From Bradyrhizobium tropiciagri (lineage in GTDB: Bacteria; Pseudomonadota; Alphaproteobacteria; Rhizobiales; Xanthobacteraceae), in contig NZ_LFLZ01000015.1 in NCBI RefSeq assembly GCF_001189845.1, positions 81,287-145,286 of the forward strand: a DNA stretch of 64,000 nucleotides. The letters are read 5' to 3'. Below are positions 35,060 to 43,834 of this stretch, in pieces. The translations under genes and the position numbers were made by a program. The notes under the pieces are model-generated. The model did not search any database. It was not told the DNA's origin and worked only from the letters and a program-made list of their open reading frames with translations. How positions within the stretch are numbered: the first letter of the stretch is position 1; every line of letters starts with the position of its first letter.

Positions 35060-35992
35060 CTAAGCCGACTTCCGCTGCGGTTTGACTGCCGGCTTCTTCG
35101 CCGCAGCCTCTTTCGCCGGTTTCTTGCCTGCGATCGGCATCAGCATTTCCTTCTGCCCGGCCGCCGCCTTGCGCGGTTTCTTGCCTGATTTCTTCGGAAC
35201 CTCTGTTGCTGCCGCCCCGTCTCTTCCAATGCTCTTGCGCAGCGCGTCCATCAGGTCGACGACGTTCTCGCCCCGAGGACGCGCCTTGGCGGTGACGGGT
35301 TTGCCCGCGCGCTTCTGGTTGATGAGGTCGATGAGGGCGGTTTCGTACTGGTCTTCGAACTTGTCCGGCTCGAAGTGGCCCGCCTTCTGATTGACGATGT
35401 GCCTGGCGAGATCGAGCATGTCCTTGGTGACTTTGACATCCTGGATATCGTCGAAATATTCCTCCGCGGAACGGACTTCATAGGGATAGCGCAGCAGGGT
35501 CCCCATCAGCCCCTTGTCCAGCGGCTCCAGCGCGATGATGTGCTCGCGATTGGTCAGCACCACGCGACCGATCGCGACCTTGTTCATCTCTCGGACGGTC
35601 TCGCGGATGACCGCGAAAGCGTCGTGCCCGACTTTGCCGTCCGGAGTCAGGTAGTAAGGGCGGATCAGATAGCGTGGATCGATTTCGCTACGGTCGACGA
35701 ACTCGTCGATCTCGATCGTTCGCGTCGATTCCAGTGCGACGTTTTCGAGCTCCTCTTTCGTCACCTCGATGAAGGTGTCGGTGTCGACCTTGTAGCCTTT
35801 GACGATGTCCTCGTTGTCGACTTCCTCGCCGGTGTCGGCGTCCACCTTGGCGTATTTGATGCGGTGGCCGGTCTTCCGGTTGAGCTGATTGAACGAGACC
35901 TTTTCGGATTCCGACGTGGCCGGATAGAGCGCTACCGGACAGGTGACGAGGGAAAGACGCAGGAAGCCTTTCCAGTTTGCGCGCGGGGCCAT
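35060..35992 (-). CDS. ku: Ku protein of bacterial non-homologous end joining
   Basis: 310 residues. It binds DNA ends as a ring-shaped homodimer and recruits the LigD-type ligase. The Ku core is clear: NWKGFLRLSLVTCPVALYPA, NRKTGHRIKYAKVDADTGEE, VDNEDIVKGYKVDTDTFIEV, IDPRYLIRPYYLTPDGKVGH and the HFEPDKFEDQYETALIDLI segment. The C-terminal tail is lysine- and alanine-rich (KKSGKKPRKAAAGQ, KKPAKEAAAKKPAVKPQRKS), as in many Ku proteins that interact with LigD or DNA. The start is MAPRANWKG, with GGAG nine bases upstream. HAD and coiled-coil genes follow on the same strand. Confidence 0.93.
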   Translation of the reverse strand: MAPRANWKGFLRLSLVTCPVALYPATSESEKVSFNQLNRKTGHRIKYAKVDADTGEEVDNEDIVKGYKVDTDTFIEVTKEELENVALESTRTIEIDEFVDRSEIDPRYLIRPYYLTPDGKVGHDAFAVIRETVREMNKVAIGRVVLTNREHIIALEPLDKGLMGTLLRYPYEVRSAEEYFDDIQDVKVTKDMLDLARHIVNQKAGHFEPDKFEDQYETALIDLINQKRAGKPVTAKARPRGENVVDLMDALRKSIGRDGAAATEVPKKSGKKPRKAAAGQKEMLMPIAGKKPAKEAAAKKPAVKPQRKSA

Positions 35993-36136
35993 CGCGGGGA
36001 ACTCCATTACTGACGCCGGATTCAAGACGAACGGCACGGCTTGGTTCCGACATCACCTCCACTCCCATCAGGATGATTTTTTATCGAAAGGACCTGACCG
36101 GACTCGACATTTGTTCTTGTTATGTTCTAATTCAGA

Positions 36137-36532
36137 ATGACCGATCGACCCGCGAGCTGGCGCATGCCGACCCCGAAGCAGATGGAGAAACTGGCCGCTG
36201 AAGCTGCCCGTAGACCGGCCCCCTCCTCTGCGGCTCCAGGTGCGCCACTCCCGGCGGAATATTGGGAATCAGTCCTGAAGGACCCTCGCGCCGACGAGAG
36301 CGGAGCCGAGAAGCGACAGCGACGTATTTCCGAGATTCAGCGCCACGTGCTGCGTGTCTCCTGCCGCCGCTGCGAGCGGCTCGTGGAAATCCAGACCGCT
36401 GATGCGGTCCGATTGTATGGCCGCAACGCGGTCTGGAAGGACGTGGCCCAGCGGTTGCTCGACAACACCTGCCAGCAGCGCACCGGCAGGCATGAAGAAG
36501 ACGGGTGTTGGCCGGCGTTCGAGACGCCGTAA
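36137..36532 (+). CDS. Hypothetical protein with cysteine pair
   Basis: 131 residues. The N-terminus is proline/alanine-rich (MTDRPASWRMPTPKQMEKLA). The second half has HVLRVSCRRCERLVEIQTAD, then AVWKDVAQRLLDNTCQQRTG and a HEEDGCWPAF end. The CxxC with later Cys residues suggests a small zinc-ribbon-like fold. It is divergent from Ku. Related small proteins occur beside Bradyrhizobium DNA-repair genes, but the function is unknown. Confidence 0.6.
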   Translation: MTDRPASWRMPTPKQMEKLAAEAARRPAPSSAAPGAPLPAEYWESVLKDPRADESGAEKRQRRISEIQRHVLRVSCRRCERLVEIQTADAVRLYGRNAVWKDVAQRLLDNTCQQRTGRHEEDGCWPAFETP

Positions 36533-36576
36533 CTTTTCCCGATTGCCGATCCGATCTCTTGCGCCTGGATGTCCGG

Positions 36577-37026
36577 ATGGCCCCGAAGAATCACCCCATG
36601 CCGCTGTCGGGCGGCGATCGCAAGGCTCTGGCGAAAGAGCTCGGCAAGGCACGTGCGATGGCCAGCATCCTGGCCGCTCAATCGGCGGAGATGCGGGCAA
36701 AGGGCGAGGCCATGATCCAGCAAGCTGACAGGCTGCTTTGCGAAAGCTGGAATGAGCGCATGTGGAGCGACGGCGAACCCATCGATCCGTCACCCACCAT
36801 CGATCAGGCCGTGAACGGAGGCTTTCCCTGGCTTGAGATCATGTGCGCTCGCTGCAAGACGCCAAGCGACGTGGATCTCGCGGCGATGAAGCACCCACCG
36901 ACGACCTTCGTGCACGACCTTGCCAGCCGGCTACGCTGCCGCAAGTGCATCAAGGCGGGCCGGCGTCCATCCGCTATTCTGCTACAGTTGGCCTGGCAGC
37001 CTCGCCACCCCAGACCCGAAGCCTGA
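36577..37026 (+). CDS. Hypothetical protein with helical N-terminus and CxxC pairs
   Basis: 149 residues if the start is MAPKNHPMPLSGGDRKALAK; the next ATG is seven codons on. The first part is helical (AKELGKARAMASILAAQSAE). The end has two cysteine pairs: LEIMCARCKTPSDVDLAAMK and LRCRKCIKAGRRPS. This pattern suggests zinc binding. It ends three bases before the SRAP gene, so they form one transcript. Confidence 0.58.
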   Translation: MAPKNHPMPLSGGDRKALAKELGKARAMASILAAQSAEMRAKGEAMIQQADRLLCESWNERMWSDGEPIDPSPTIDQAVNGGFPWLEIMCARCKTPSDVDLAAMKHPPTTFVHDLASRLRCRKCIKAGRRPSAILLQLAWQPRHPRPEA

Positions 37027-37029
37027 CCG

Positions 37030-37755
37030 ATGTGCAATCTCTACTCGATCACGACAAACCAGGCGGCTATCAGCGCGCTATTCCGCGTCGTGAACCGATA
37101 CGTGGGCAATCTGGCCCCCATGCCCGGCGTGTTTCCGGACTACCAGGCACCGATCGTGCGCAACGGAGCCGGGGGCCGCGAGCTCGCCACGGCACGATGG
37201 GGAATGCCGTCGTCATCGAAGGCACTGATGGACGCCACCAAGAAACGAGCCGAAAAGCTGCAGGCCAAGGGCAAGGCGGTCGAATTCAAGGAATTGCTCA
37301 GAATGGAGCCGGACGGCGGCACGACCAACATCCGCAACGCGAAGAGCAAACACTGGTCTCGCTGGCTCGGCGTCGAGAATCGCTGTGTGGTACCGTTCAA
37401 CTCATTCAGCGAATTCAATAAGGCCGAAGGCGGCGACATCTGGTTCGCGCTCGACGAGACCCGTCGCCTCGCCTGCTTCGCAGGCATCTGGACCAACTGG
37501 ACGTCCGTGCGGAAGGTCAAGGAAGGGGAAACCACCAACGACCTCTATGCGTTTCTCACGACGGACCCGAACGCAGAGGTCGGCGCCATCCACCCGAAAG
37601 CGATGCCCGTGATCCTGACGACGCCGGAAGAGGTCGAGTCCTGGATGACGGCCCCTCCGGACGAGGCCCTGAAGCTTCAGCGGCCCCTGCCGGACAGGTC
37701 ACTGCAGATCGTCGCTCGCGGCAATAAGGAAGATCCGACCGGGCCGGCGGTGTGA
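37030..37755 (+). CDS. SOS response-associated peptidase (SRAP/HMCES family, YedK-like)
   Basis: 241 residues. SRAP proteins form a thiazolidine crosslink between Cys2 and abasic sites in single-stranded DNA. Here Cys2 follows the initiator methionine (MCNLYSITT). Other family parts are TARWGMP, the NIRNAKSKHW segment, CVVPFNSFSEF with the catalytic Glu, FAGIWTNW and HPKAMPVIL with the conserved His. Some positions differ from the usual (FNSFSEF for ADGFYEW), as in rhizobial paralogues. It overlaps the dinB stub (GTGA). Duplicated SRAP genes near Ku and dinB are common on rhizobial accessory replicons. Confidence 0.9.
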   Translation: MCNLYSITTNQAAISALFRVVNRYVGNLAPMPGVFPDYQAPIVRNGAGGRELATARWGMPSSSKALMDATKKRAEKLQAKGKAVEFKELLRMEPDGGTTNIRNAKSKHWSRWLGVENRCVVPFNSFSEFNKAEGGDIWFALDETRRLACFAGIWTNWTSVRKVKEGETTNDLYAFLTTDPNAEVGAIHPKAMPVILTTPEEVESWMTAPPDEALKLQRPLPDRSLQIVARGNKEDPTGPAV

Positions 37756-38012
37756 TCGACCAGACGAGATCGGGTCCTACGCCACCGGGCAAGATCGTTC
37801 ACGTCGACATGGATGCCTTCTACGCATCGGTCGAGCCGCGGGGTAATCCGGGCCTGCGCGGTGGCGCGAGCGCCGACGGGCGTGAGGCAACCACGGCGAC
37901 AGGTCCCGCTGCCATCAACTCCGTCGCATTCACGACGGAGTGCTTGCTCGTCGGCGGATTGTCCGCTGGACGACGCGTTGACTCTCGAACGAACTTGCAA
38001 ATTAACGCTTGA
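37752..38012 (+). pseudogene. Truncated DNA polymerase IV (dinB) remnant
   Basis: The first 36 or so residues match the start of DinB: GKIVHVDMDAFYASVE with the catalytic-site DMDAFYAS, then RGNPGLRGG. After that the frame holds no Y-family sequence and reads unrelated residues to the stop. The missing palm, fingers and little-finger domains mean it cannot be active. Its GTG overlaps the SRAP stop, which suggests that a complete SRAP-dinB operon existed before a deletion. Confidence 0.68.
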
Positions 38013-38058
38013 TTAACCATGTGCCGGCCAACCTTGCGATCCAAGCAAGGAATCGCTC

Positions 38059-38211
38059 ATGGCTACATTTCGAGTTCAGCTCGCCAACGGGGAAAAGAGC
38101 CTGAAGACCGACCTCAAAGCACCTAACGAGGATTCGGCGCGCAACACTGCGGAACGATGGTTCGACGGCGCGCGATGGCGGATCATCGAGATACGGCAGC
38201 TGACCGATTGA
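38059..38211 (+). CDS. 50-residue hypothetical protein
   Basis: A short frame with AAGGAA six bases before the ATG. It begins MATFRVQLANGEKSLKTDLK and ends RWRIIEIRQLTD, giving a strand-helix-strand pattern (AERWFDGARWRI in the middle). Composition and initiation signal look genuine. No family recognised. Confidence 0.5.
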   Translation: MATFRVQLANGEKSLKTDLKAPNEDSARNTAERWFDGARWRIIEIRQLTD

Positions 38212-38453
38212 CTGTCCTGACGTCGTTCAGGATCCGCGGAATCGGGTCGAAGCACGGCATTGCTTGTGAGCTCGCCCGGAAGACCCGCGGAGGCGGGCCT
38301 CAAAGTAACCCGAGCAGAGTAGATCGCTCGTCCAGAGATGCCATCTGAACTCGAATCTGCCGGTGGCCGCCTGCCTGCCCCATCGTCCAAAGGGCCGGCG
38401 AGTGAGCGCGCATCGATAAGCTCTCATCAGGCCGGGTGATTTTCACGAGTACA

Positions 38454-39803
38454 TCATACACTCGAGGCCGGAGCAGCCTTCATCGCCGGCTCCGATTCGG
38501 CATCGACCTTAAAGCCCTTCGCGGACAAATCCCGATCGAGCGTCTCAGGAAGCAGAAGAGAAGCCAGAACGAAGATGGCTGCGGCGGGAAGGGCCACGGC
38601 AACCATGCCATTTAGCAGGCTTCCGCCGAAATGAGCGGCCGCAAGGGGTACAATGACCGGTGCGATGCTGCCAAGACCGCGACCGCCCATATAGAATGTG
38701 GACACCGCCGTCGCACGCAAATTGACCGGATAGAGCTCCGAGATCCAGACGCCTGTCACACCGAGCGCCACGTTTCCGACCCCGAAACCGATGTAGAGCC
38801 AGAACATTGGCCATTCCGTCTTCGAACCGGCGTAGAGCTGACTACCCCACACTGCCATGCCAACCAGGGATCCGATCCAGAATAACGCCGGAACGAGAGC
38901 ACCGAAGCGACGACCGGCTCTGTCATTGAAAAAGCCGTTGGCCAAGTAGCAGATCCCGCTGACCACGGAAAGAAGAACGGCCGTGGTGCGAACGACGTCG
39001 CCCGGCGTATGCATATCCCGGAGCAACAGCGTCGGAATGAAGGAGACTACGCTGTAATAGCACAGCATGTAGCTCATCAGCCATACGAAGGCAGTGGCGG
39101 TCTGCCGCGCCAGGCCGTTGCGGAACAGATCTGCAAGAGGAAGGGTGCGGGCCGCCGCGGCAACTTGACCGGCCTTGCGTTGTGCCTCGTACTCCAGCCA
39201 GATCTTCGACTCAGGCATGAAGAAGCGGATGAAGATGATCAGCAGAATCGGCACTCCGCCGCTCAGCAGGCCGAGGCGCCAGCTCCACTCGTCGCTGAAC
39301 GTCGCGATGAGCCAGATTCCGAAGATCGAAGCCGTGGACGATGCGATCACGGCGCAGCCCTGAAGCGCAGCTGCGCCAAAACCTCGGCTGCCTTTCTTCC
39401 AGGCTTCGTTGAAAAGCACCATGCCGACGCCATACTCGCCGCCAAGACCGATGCCGGTAATGAACCGCAGAACCGCAAGCGACCAGTAGTTCCATGCGAA
39501 TGCGGAAATAATCGCCGCGACCGAGAACAGCGCGATCGTGAGCTGGAGCGAGGTCTTTCGGCCAAGGCGATCACCGATGACGCCGAACAGGGCCCCGCCG
39601 ATCGCCGATCCGAAGAGTGTCAGGGCCTGCAGAGAGCCGATCTCGGTCAACGATAGCGACATTGAGCGCTGGATCGCGGGCAGGAGAAATGGAAAGATCA
39701 GGACATCGTAGAAGTCGAGAATGTATCCCAACATCGCCGAGATCATGATCGAATAGCGTTGCCTGGCCGTGTAATCTTCCACGCCTGAGACGGTTTTAGA
39801 CAT
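38454..39803 (-). CDS. MFS transporter, probable nicotinate/aromatic acid uptake
   Basis: 449 residues with twelve predicted membrane helices. Major-facilitator signatures: GVIGDRLGRKTSLQLTIALF between helices 2 and 3, RFITGIGLGGEYGVGMVLFN, and NDRAGRRFGALVPALFW in the second half. The start is MSKTVSGVEDYTARQRY; an upstream frame extension lacks support. It is the last gene of the nicotinate operon, about 110 bases after the NicX gene. By position it is likely the importer for nicotinate or a pathway intermediate, in the role of NicT. The substrate is inference. Confidence 0.82.
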   Translation of the reverse strand: MSKTVSGVEDYTARQRYSIMISAMLGYILDFYDVLIFPFLLPAIQRSMSLSLTEIGSLQALTLFGSAIGGALFGVIGDRLGRKTSLQLTIALFSVAAIISAFAWNYWSLAVLRFITGIGLGGEYGVGMVLFNEAWKKGSRGFGAAALQGCAVIASSTASIFGIWLIATFSDEWSWRLGLLSGGVPILLIIFIRFFMPESKIWLEYEAQRKAGQVAAAARTLPLADLFRNGLARQTATAFVWLMSYMLCYYSVVSFIPTLLLRDMHTPGDVVRTTAVLLSVVSGICYLANGFFNDRAGRRFGALVPALFWIGSLVGMAVWGSQLYAGSKTEWPMFWLYIGFGVGNVALGVTGVWISELYPVNLRATAVSTFYMGGRGLGSIAPVIVPLAAAHFGGSLLNGMVAVALPAAAIFVLASLLLPETLDRDLSAKGFKVDAESEPAMKAAPASSV

Positions 39804-39915
39804 GCAATGAGTTTCCCGTTGAAAGAGCTGAACAGTGGATGATCGCCGCCGAAGCGCTTTCCGCGTCATTGGGAGCCGCAAATACGGCTCCGGGCGCCCG
39901 GTTCGATGGCGAGGC

Positions 39916-40968
39916 CTAGCGGCCGGGCGACCTCAACTCCGGGTAGGCAAACTCGCCCTTGTCGAGGATGTGGACATCGTCGAGCCAGAGACTGCAGCCG
40001 CGAAGCGGGATATCGAGATGGCACGGCGTGTCGTTCGTGCCGCCAAGCTCGGTATTCGGTCCCGTCGAGAACAGAACGTTTCCATAAAAGGAAAGCGCGT
40101 TCATGATGTGCTCCGACGCGAGCTGCTGAGATGCAGCTATATGGTGCCAGTCGGCGCGCTCATTCGATCCCCACCCGATATGCGAGATTGCCCAACCTCG
40201 CGGATCGCCGAAACTGTCGATATAGCTCCTGATGAGTGTCGCATCGGTGCCCTCGCCCTTGAGGTCGACGATGTAGCCGTCCTTGATGGTGAGCATGACC
40301 GGAGACTGGACGTAGCGCTTGAATGCGCAGAGAATGTCGCCCGGCATCAGAACGACAGTGCCGTTGACGTCCCCATCCGTGGCTTGCGTGAAAGCAAATC
40401 CTGACGGGAAATGATCCCAGCGGCCCGGCTCATCGGTGTATCCGTACTCGGAAATGACCGGATACTGCTTTAGGCCGTAGGTCACATCTGTTCCGCCCGG
40501 CGACGTGATGCGCATGGTTCTGGCTGACTGCAGGAGGGTTCGTGAGAGCTCGGTTCGCCGGCGGAGATCCTCAGTCGGGAACATCTTCTTGAGAATGTGG
40601 AACGGCTCCATTACGCGCAGAATGCGCGTGCCCGTCTCCTGAATTTCGAGCTGCTCGCGAGAGAACAGCAGGCCCAGAAGATCAATCACCATATCCACAC
40701 GCTTGAGCGTGTCGATCGCCGGCTGGTTGCCGCTCAGCGCGTGTCTGCCCTGCTGGCCCGCGACCTTGCTCTGGCCGTACTTTGGAACATTGAGGTGGAA
40801 GGTAGTCGCGCCAAGGCTCCGCGCGGCCAGCATGAACGTCTGGGCATACTCCGACTGATCCTCGCCGCCGCTCAGGACAGCTACGACCTCGCCTTCCCTC
40901 ACCTTGCAAAGTGCAAGTTCGGCCTTGAAGAGTTCGAGCATTTCAACATCGATGCGTTGTCGGGTCAT
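39916..40968 (-). CDS. nicX: 2,5-dihydroxypyridine 5,6-dioxygenase
   Basis: 350 residues. This iron-dependent enzyme opens the ring of 2,5-dihydroxypyridine to N-formylmaleamate; it shares the fold of M29 aminopeptidases. Recognisable segments are SEYGYTDEPGRWDHFPSGFA, ISHIGWGSNERADWH, and FSTGPNTELGGTNDTPCHLD followed by IPLRGCSLWLDD. The CHLD segment holds the His and Asp matching known iron ligands. The neighbours encode the enzymes just before and after this step, which supports the assignment strongly. Confidence 0.88.
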   Translation of the reverse strand: MTRQRIDVEMLELFKAELALCKVREGEVVAVLSGGEDQSEYAQTFMLAARSLGATTFHLNVPKYGQSKVAGQQGRHALSGNQPAIDTLKRVDMVIDLLGLLFSREQLEIQETGTRILRVMEPFHILKKMFPTEDLRRRTELSRTLLQSARTMRITSPGGTDVTYGLKQYPVISEYGYTDEPGRWDHFPSGFAFTQATDGDVNGTVVLMPGDILCAFKRYVQSPVMLTIKDGYIVDLKGEGTDATLIRSYIDSFGDPRGWAISHIGWGSNERADWHHIAASQQLASEHIMNALSFYGNVLFSTGPNTELGGTNDTPCHLDIPLRGCSLWLDDVHILDKGEFAYPELRSPGR

Positions 40969-41028
40969 CTTAAGTCATCTCCCTTGCCAGTCATGTATTC
41001 GCAGCGCTCCGACCGGTCTTTCGAGCGG

Positions 41029-41840
41029 TCAGGCGAGGACGTCACTGACGATCGAAAGGAAGCGTTCCGTGTCGTCGATGTGCATTTGGTGACCTGCGCT
41101 CTCCAGTCGCTTGATCTCGATGGACGGCAATAATCTTTGAATCTCTCTTTCATCTTCGGGACGGATGACGTCGCCTTTGCCTGCAACGAGCAGCCAAGTG
41201 CGGACGCTGAGGTTGGCGAGATCATTGTGAATGTCATCGTGATGAAAGCCCTTGTGACTTTCGATCAGGGCGCGCTCGTCGCAGGTGTGCATCCACTCGG
41301 CCCGGGCACGAATGTGCTTTTCGGGCCAGCGCGGCGCGGACGGGCTTCGCAGCGCCGCGTCCGCTTCTCCAAGGCTTGCGCTATGAAGCAGCTTGAGAAG
41401 AGGCCCGATCGGACTTGGGTAGGCGCGACGTCCGGGGCCGGAGACCGGTGGATCGACCAGGATCAACCGTCTTATGGACGATGGACGCCAGCGCGCGGCA
41501 CGAATTCCGATCCGGGCGCCCATGGAGTGGCCGAGCAGGGTATACGCCCCTATTTCCAGCGCCGCGGCGAACGAGACCAGATCGGAGGCGCAGGCATCCA
41601 GCGAATAATTGAGATGCGGTCCGCTTTCGGAAAGGCCGCGCCCCCGGACGCGAGTACATAGACGTCGTGTCCGATGCACAAACGTTCCGCGATGAACGCC
41701 CATTGTGCCGCGGCGGTCGAGATGCCCGGGACGATGATGATGGCAGGACCGGCTCCGCCGAAGCGCAGGTAATGCTGGCGGATGCCGTTTGCGCGCACGT
41801 GAGCGCCGTAGAGCAGACCGGGGACCTGGGCGACACTCAT
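41029..41840 (-). pseudogene. nicD: N-formylmaleamate deformylase (NicD-like), frameshifted
   Basis: An alpha/beta-hydrolase. The start MSVAQVPGLLYGAHVRANGI and the run to ERLCIGHDVYVL are in one frame. VRGRGLSESGPHLNYSLDAC, then the nucleophile elbow LLGHSMGARIGIRAA, LVDPPVSGPGRRAYPSP, and the terminal SAGHQMHIDD are in another. Adding one A near 41650 (CTC-GAC-GTC) restores DVYVLDVRGRG, the family sequence. Serine, acid and histidine are all present in the second part. The product would release formate from N-formylmaleamate. It overlaps NicF by ATGA. Either inactivated or misread. Confidence 0.75.
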
Positions 41841-42553
41841 GTCGGGCGATCCTGCGTACGATCAGCCGGCAGCGCATGAAGCCGCTCGATGGCTTCCGAG
41901 GTGGGCATCACATCTGCGTACTTGCTGGCTATATCGAACAGGTTGACGGCGTGCGAAGTCGGCGAACGATCGTAGACGGCATCGCTCGGCACGATCGATT
42001 TGAAATTCAGCGCGCATGCATCGACGACCGATGCCCGGACGCAGCCGCTGGTCGTGCAGCCGGTCACAACCAGTGAATCGATCCCGGCTCCGACGAGATA
42101 CGTCGTGAGCGGGGTGCCGAAGAATGCGCTTGCCTGCGTCTTTGGCAGCAGCAGCTCCCCCGGCTCCGGAGCCACCTCGCGAACAAAGTCGTAGCCCTCG
42201 GGCGGAATCTGCATGATGGCTGGAATTTTTGCCGCGAATGCCCCACGGTCATGGCTGACCTTGCAGGCGACATGCGGAAATATCACCGGCCATCCTCTCC
42301 CGCGAAACAGCCGCATCAGATCGGAAATCTGCGCTATGGCCTGCCAACCAACCTCACCGCAGCTGGTTGGATATTGCTTGATCGCCTCGCGGATCGGCAT
42401 CGGCTGGTCACCGACCGAGCGGTACTGCACGTCAATCACCAGGAGCGCGGGCCGCTTGCCGAATCCAGCCGCGCCACCCAATCCTGCGATCGCATAGGTC
42501 TCGCGCTCTTCAAGCGGTATTACCCTGTCCCAGGGCTGCTCTTTGCCGATCAT
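41837..42553 (-). CDS. nicF: Maleamate amidohydrolase (isochorismatase family)
   Basis: 238 residues. It deamidates maleamate to maleate and ammonia, late in nicotinate breakdown. The isochorismatase-type triad is visible: Asp in ALLVIDVQYRSVG, Lys in LLPKTQASAFFGTPL and Cys in VVTGCTTSGCVRASVVDACA. The cis-peptide region SGCVRAS is typical. The start MIGKEQPWDRVIPLEERETY fits the extended N-terminus of this subfamily. It overlaps the deformylase gene (ATGA) and follows the monooxygenase gene by about 30 bases. Confidence 0.85.
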   Translation of the reverse strand: MIGKEQPWDRVIPLEERETYAIAGLGGAAGFGKRPALLVIDVQYRSVGDQPMPIREAIKQYPTSCGEVGWQAIAQISDLMRLFRGRGWPVIFPHVACKVSHDRGAFAAKIPAIMQIPPEGYDFVREVAPEPGELLLPKTQASAFFGTPLTTYLVGAGIDSLVVTGCTTSGCVRASVVDACALNFKSIVPSDAVYDRSPTSHAVNLFDIASKYADVMPTSEAIERLHALPADRTQDRPT

Positions 42554-42584
42554 CCTTGTGCACCGGTGCTCGTGGGGAGAGATG

Positions 42585-43796
42585 TCAATGAAGAGGAACG
42601 GCGGTCGCGTCGTACTGGTAGATCCAGTCGTAACGAGCGGCGGTCGCTGCCGGCGCCCACTGCGTCCTGATGTAGTCTCCCGCCGTTTCGGCCCTTGAGA
42701 GCGCCGGGTTATGGAAGATCGGCAACATCCCGGCCGCGGACTTCACAACCCTGGTTGTGCGATCTAGGCGTAGGCGCTGATATGTCTGGAAAGCTCTCGC
42801 TGGATCGTCGGGGTGCTGCTCGAGGCATCGGGCGAGAACGGAGGCGTCCTCCAACGCCATGTTCACTCCCTGACCGAGATATGGCAGCATGGAATGGCAC
42901 GCATCTCCAAGAAGCGTGACCCGTCCTTGCGACCAACCAGCCAGCGTAGGCCGCACGAACAGACCCCACTTGTGAAGGCTTTCGACGTTGCTGACGAGCG
43001 CGATGATGTCGGGATGCCAGCCCACGAAGTCCTTCAGGCACTCCTCGACGGACCCTTTCTCCGACCAGGATTCCAGGAGCCAGTCGTTACGATCGACCTG
43101 ACCCGAGAACGTCATCAATTCCGTGTTCTGCCAACGGACCGGATATGCCGTGACATGCGCGGTCGGCCCGATCCAGGTCGACACCACGGCCTCGCGTTGA
43201 TGCGGCTCGAGCCGGTCGACCGGCACAAGACCACGCCAGGCGATTGCGTTGGTGTACTGGCTTTCGATTTGTCCGATCAGTCCGGTTCGGACTTTCGAAT
43301 GCGAACCGTCGGCGCCGATCAGCGCCCGACCTTCGATCTCGCGGCCATCCGCGAGCCGGGCTCGAATTCCTTCCTGGCTCTGGCGGAATCCGACAACATG
43401 GGCGTTCAGATGGATGGCGTCCGCCTTCAATCGCCGCACACCGTCGACAAGGATCTTCAACAGGTGCGCGCGCAGCAGAAGGTAGGGTTGGTTACGGGCC
43501 GCGTCGGAGCTCCGGTTATACAGGGACCACGTTTCACCGGTGTTCCAGAGCCGGATGGAACGTCGCTCGGCCGCGATGCAATTCTGTTCGACTTGCTCGG
43601 CGAGGCCGAGATCGCGAAGTACGCGCACGCCGTTCATGGAGACCCAAAGGCCGGCGCCAATTTCACGCAACTCGGACGCCTGCTCGAAAACGTCGCAATC
43701 GATGCCGCGTCGGAGCAGCGATAACGCCATCGCCAAGCCGCCGATGCCCGCGCCCGCGATCAAGACGCTCGTTCTTTTGACCTGATCAATACTCAT
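42585..43796 (-). CDS. nicC: FAD-dependent monooxygenase, probable 6-hydroxynicotinate 3-monooxygenase
   Basis: 403 residues. Group A flavoprotein hydroxylase: Rossmann motif VLIAGAGIGGLAMALSLLRR, middle motif LIGADGSHSKVRTGL and GDACHSMLPYLGQGVNMALE near the end. NicC decarboxylates and hydroxylates 6-hydroxynicotinate to 2,5-dihydroxypyridine using NADH and O2. I infer this role from its position between the hydroxylase subunits and NicF/NicD/NicX; salicylate-hydroxylase-like enzymes look similar. The start MSIDQVKRTSV has GGAGG four bases upstream. The open frame runs far upstream, inside the 2Fe-2S gene, but is not protein there. Confidence 0.84.
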   Translation of the reverse strand: MSIDQVKRTSVLIAGAGIGGLAMALSLLRRGIDCDVFEQASELREIGAGLWVSMNGVRVLRDLGLAEQVEQNCIAAERRSIRLWNTGETWSLYNRSSDAARNQPYLLLRAHLLKILVDGVRRLKADAIHLNAHVVGFRQSQEGIRARLADGREIEGRALIGADGSHSKVRTGLIGQIESQYTNAIAWRGLVPVDRLEPHQREAVVSTWIGPTAHVTAYPVRWQNTELMTFSGQVDRNDWLLESWSEKGSVEECLKDFVGWHPDIIALVSNVESLHKWGLFVRPTLAGWSQGRVTLLGDACHSMLPYLGQGVNMALEDASVLARCLEQHPDDPARAFQTYQRLRLDRTTRVVKSAAGMLPIFHNPALSRAETAGDYIRTQWAPAATAARYDWIYQYDATAVPLH

Positions 43797-43834
43797 GATA
43801 CCTCCAAAAAGTAGCTGCGCCGTCTCGCGTGGTT

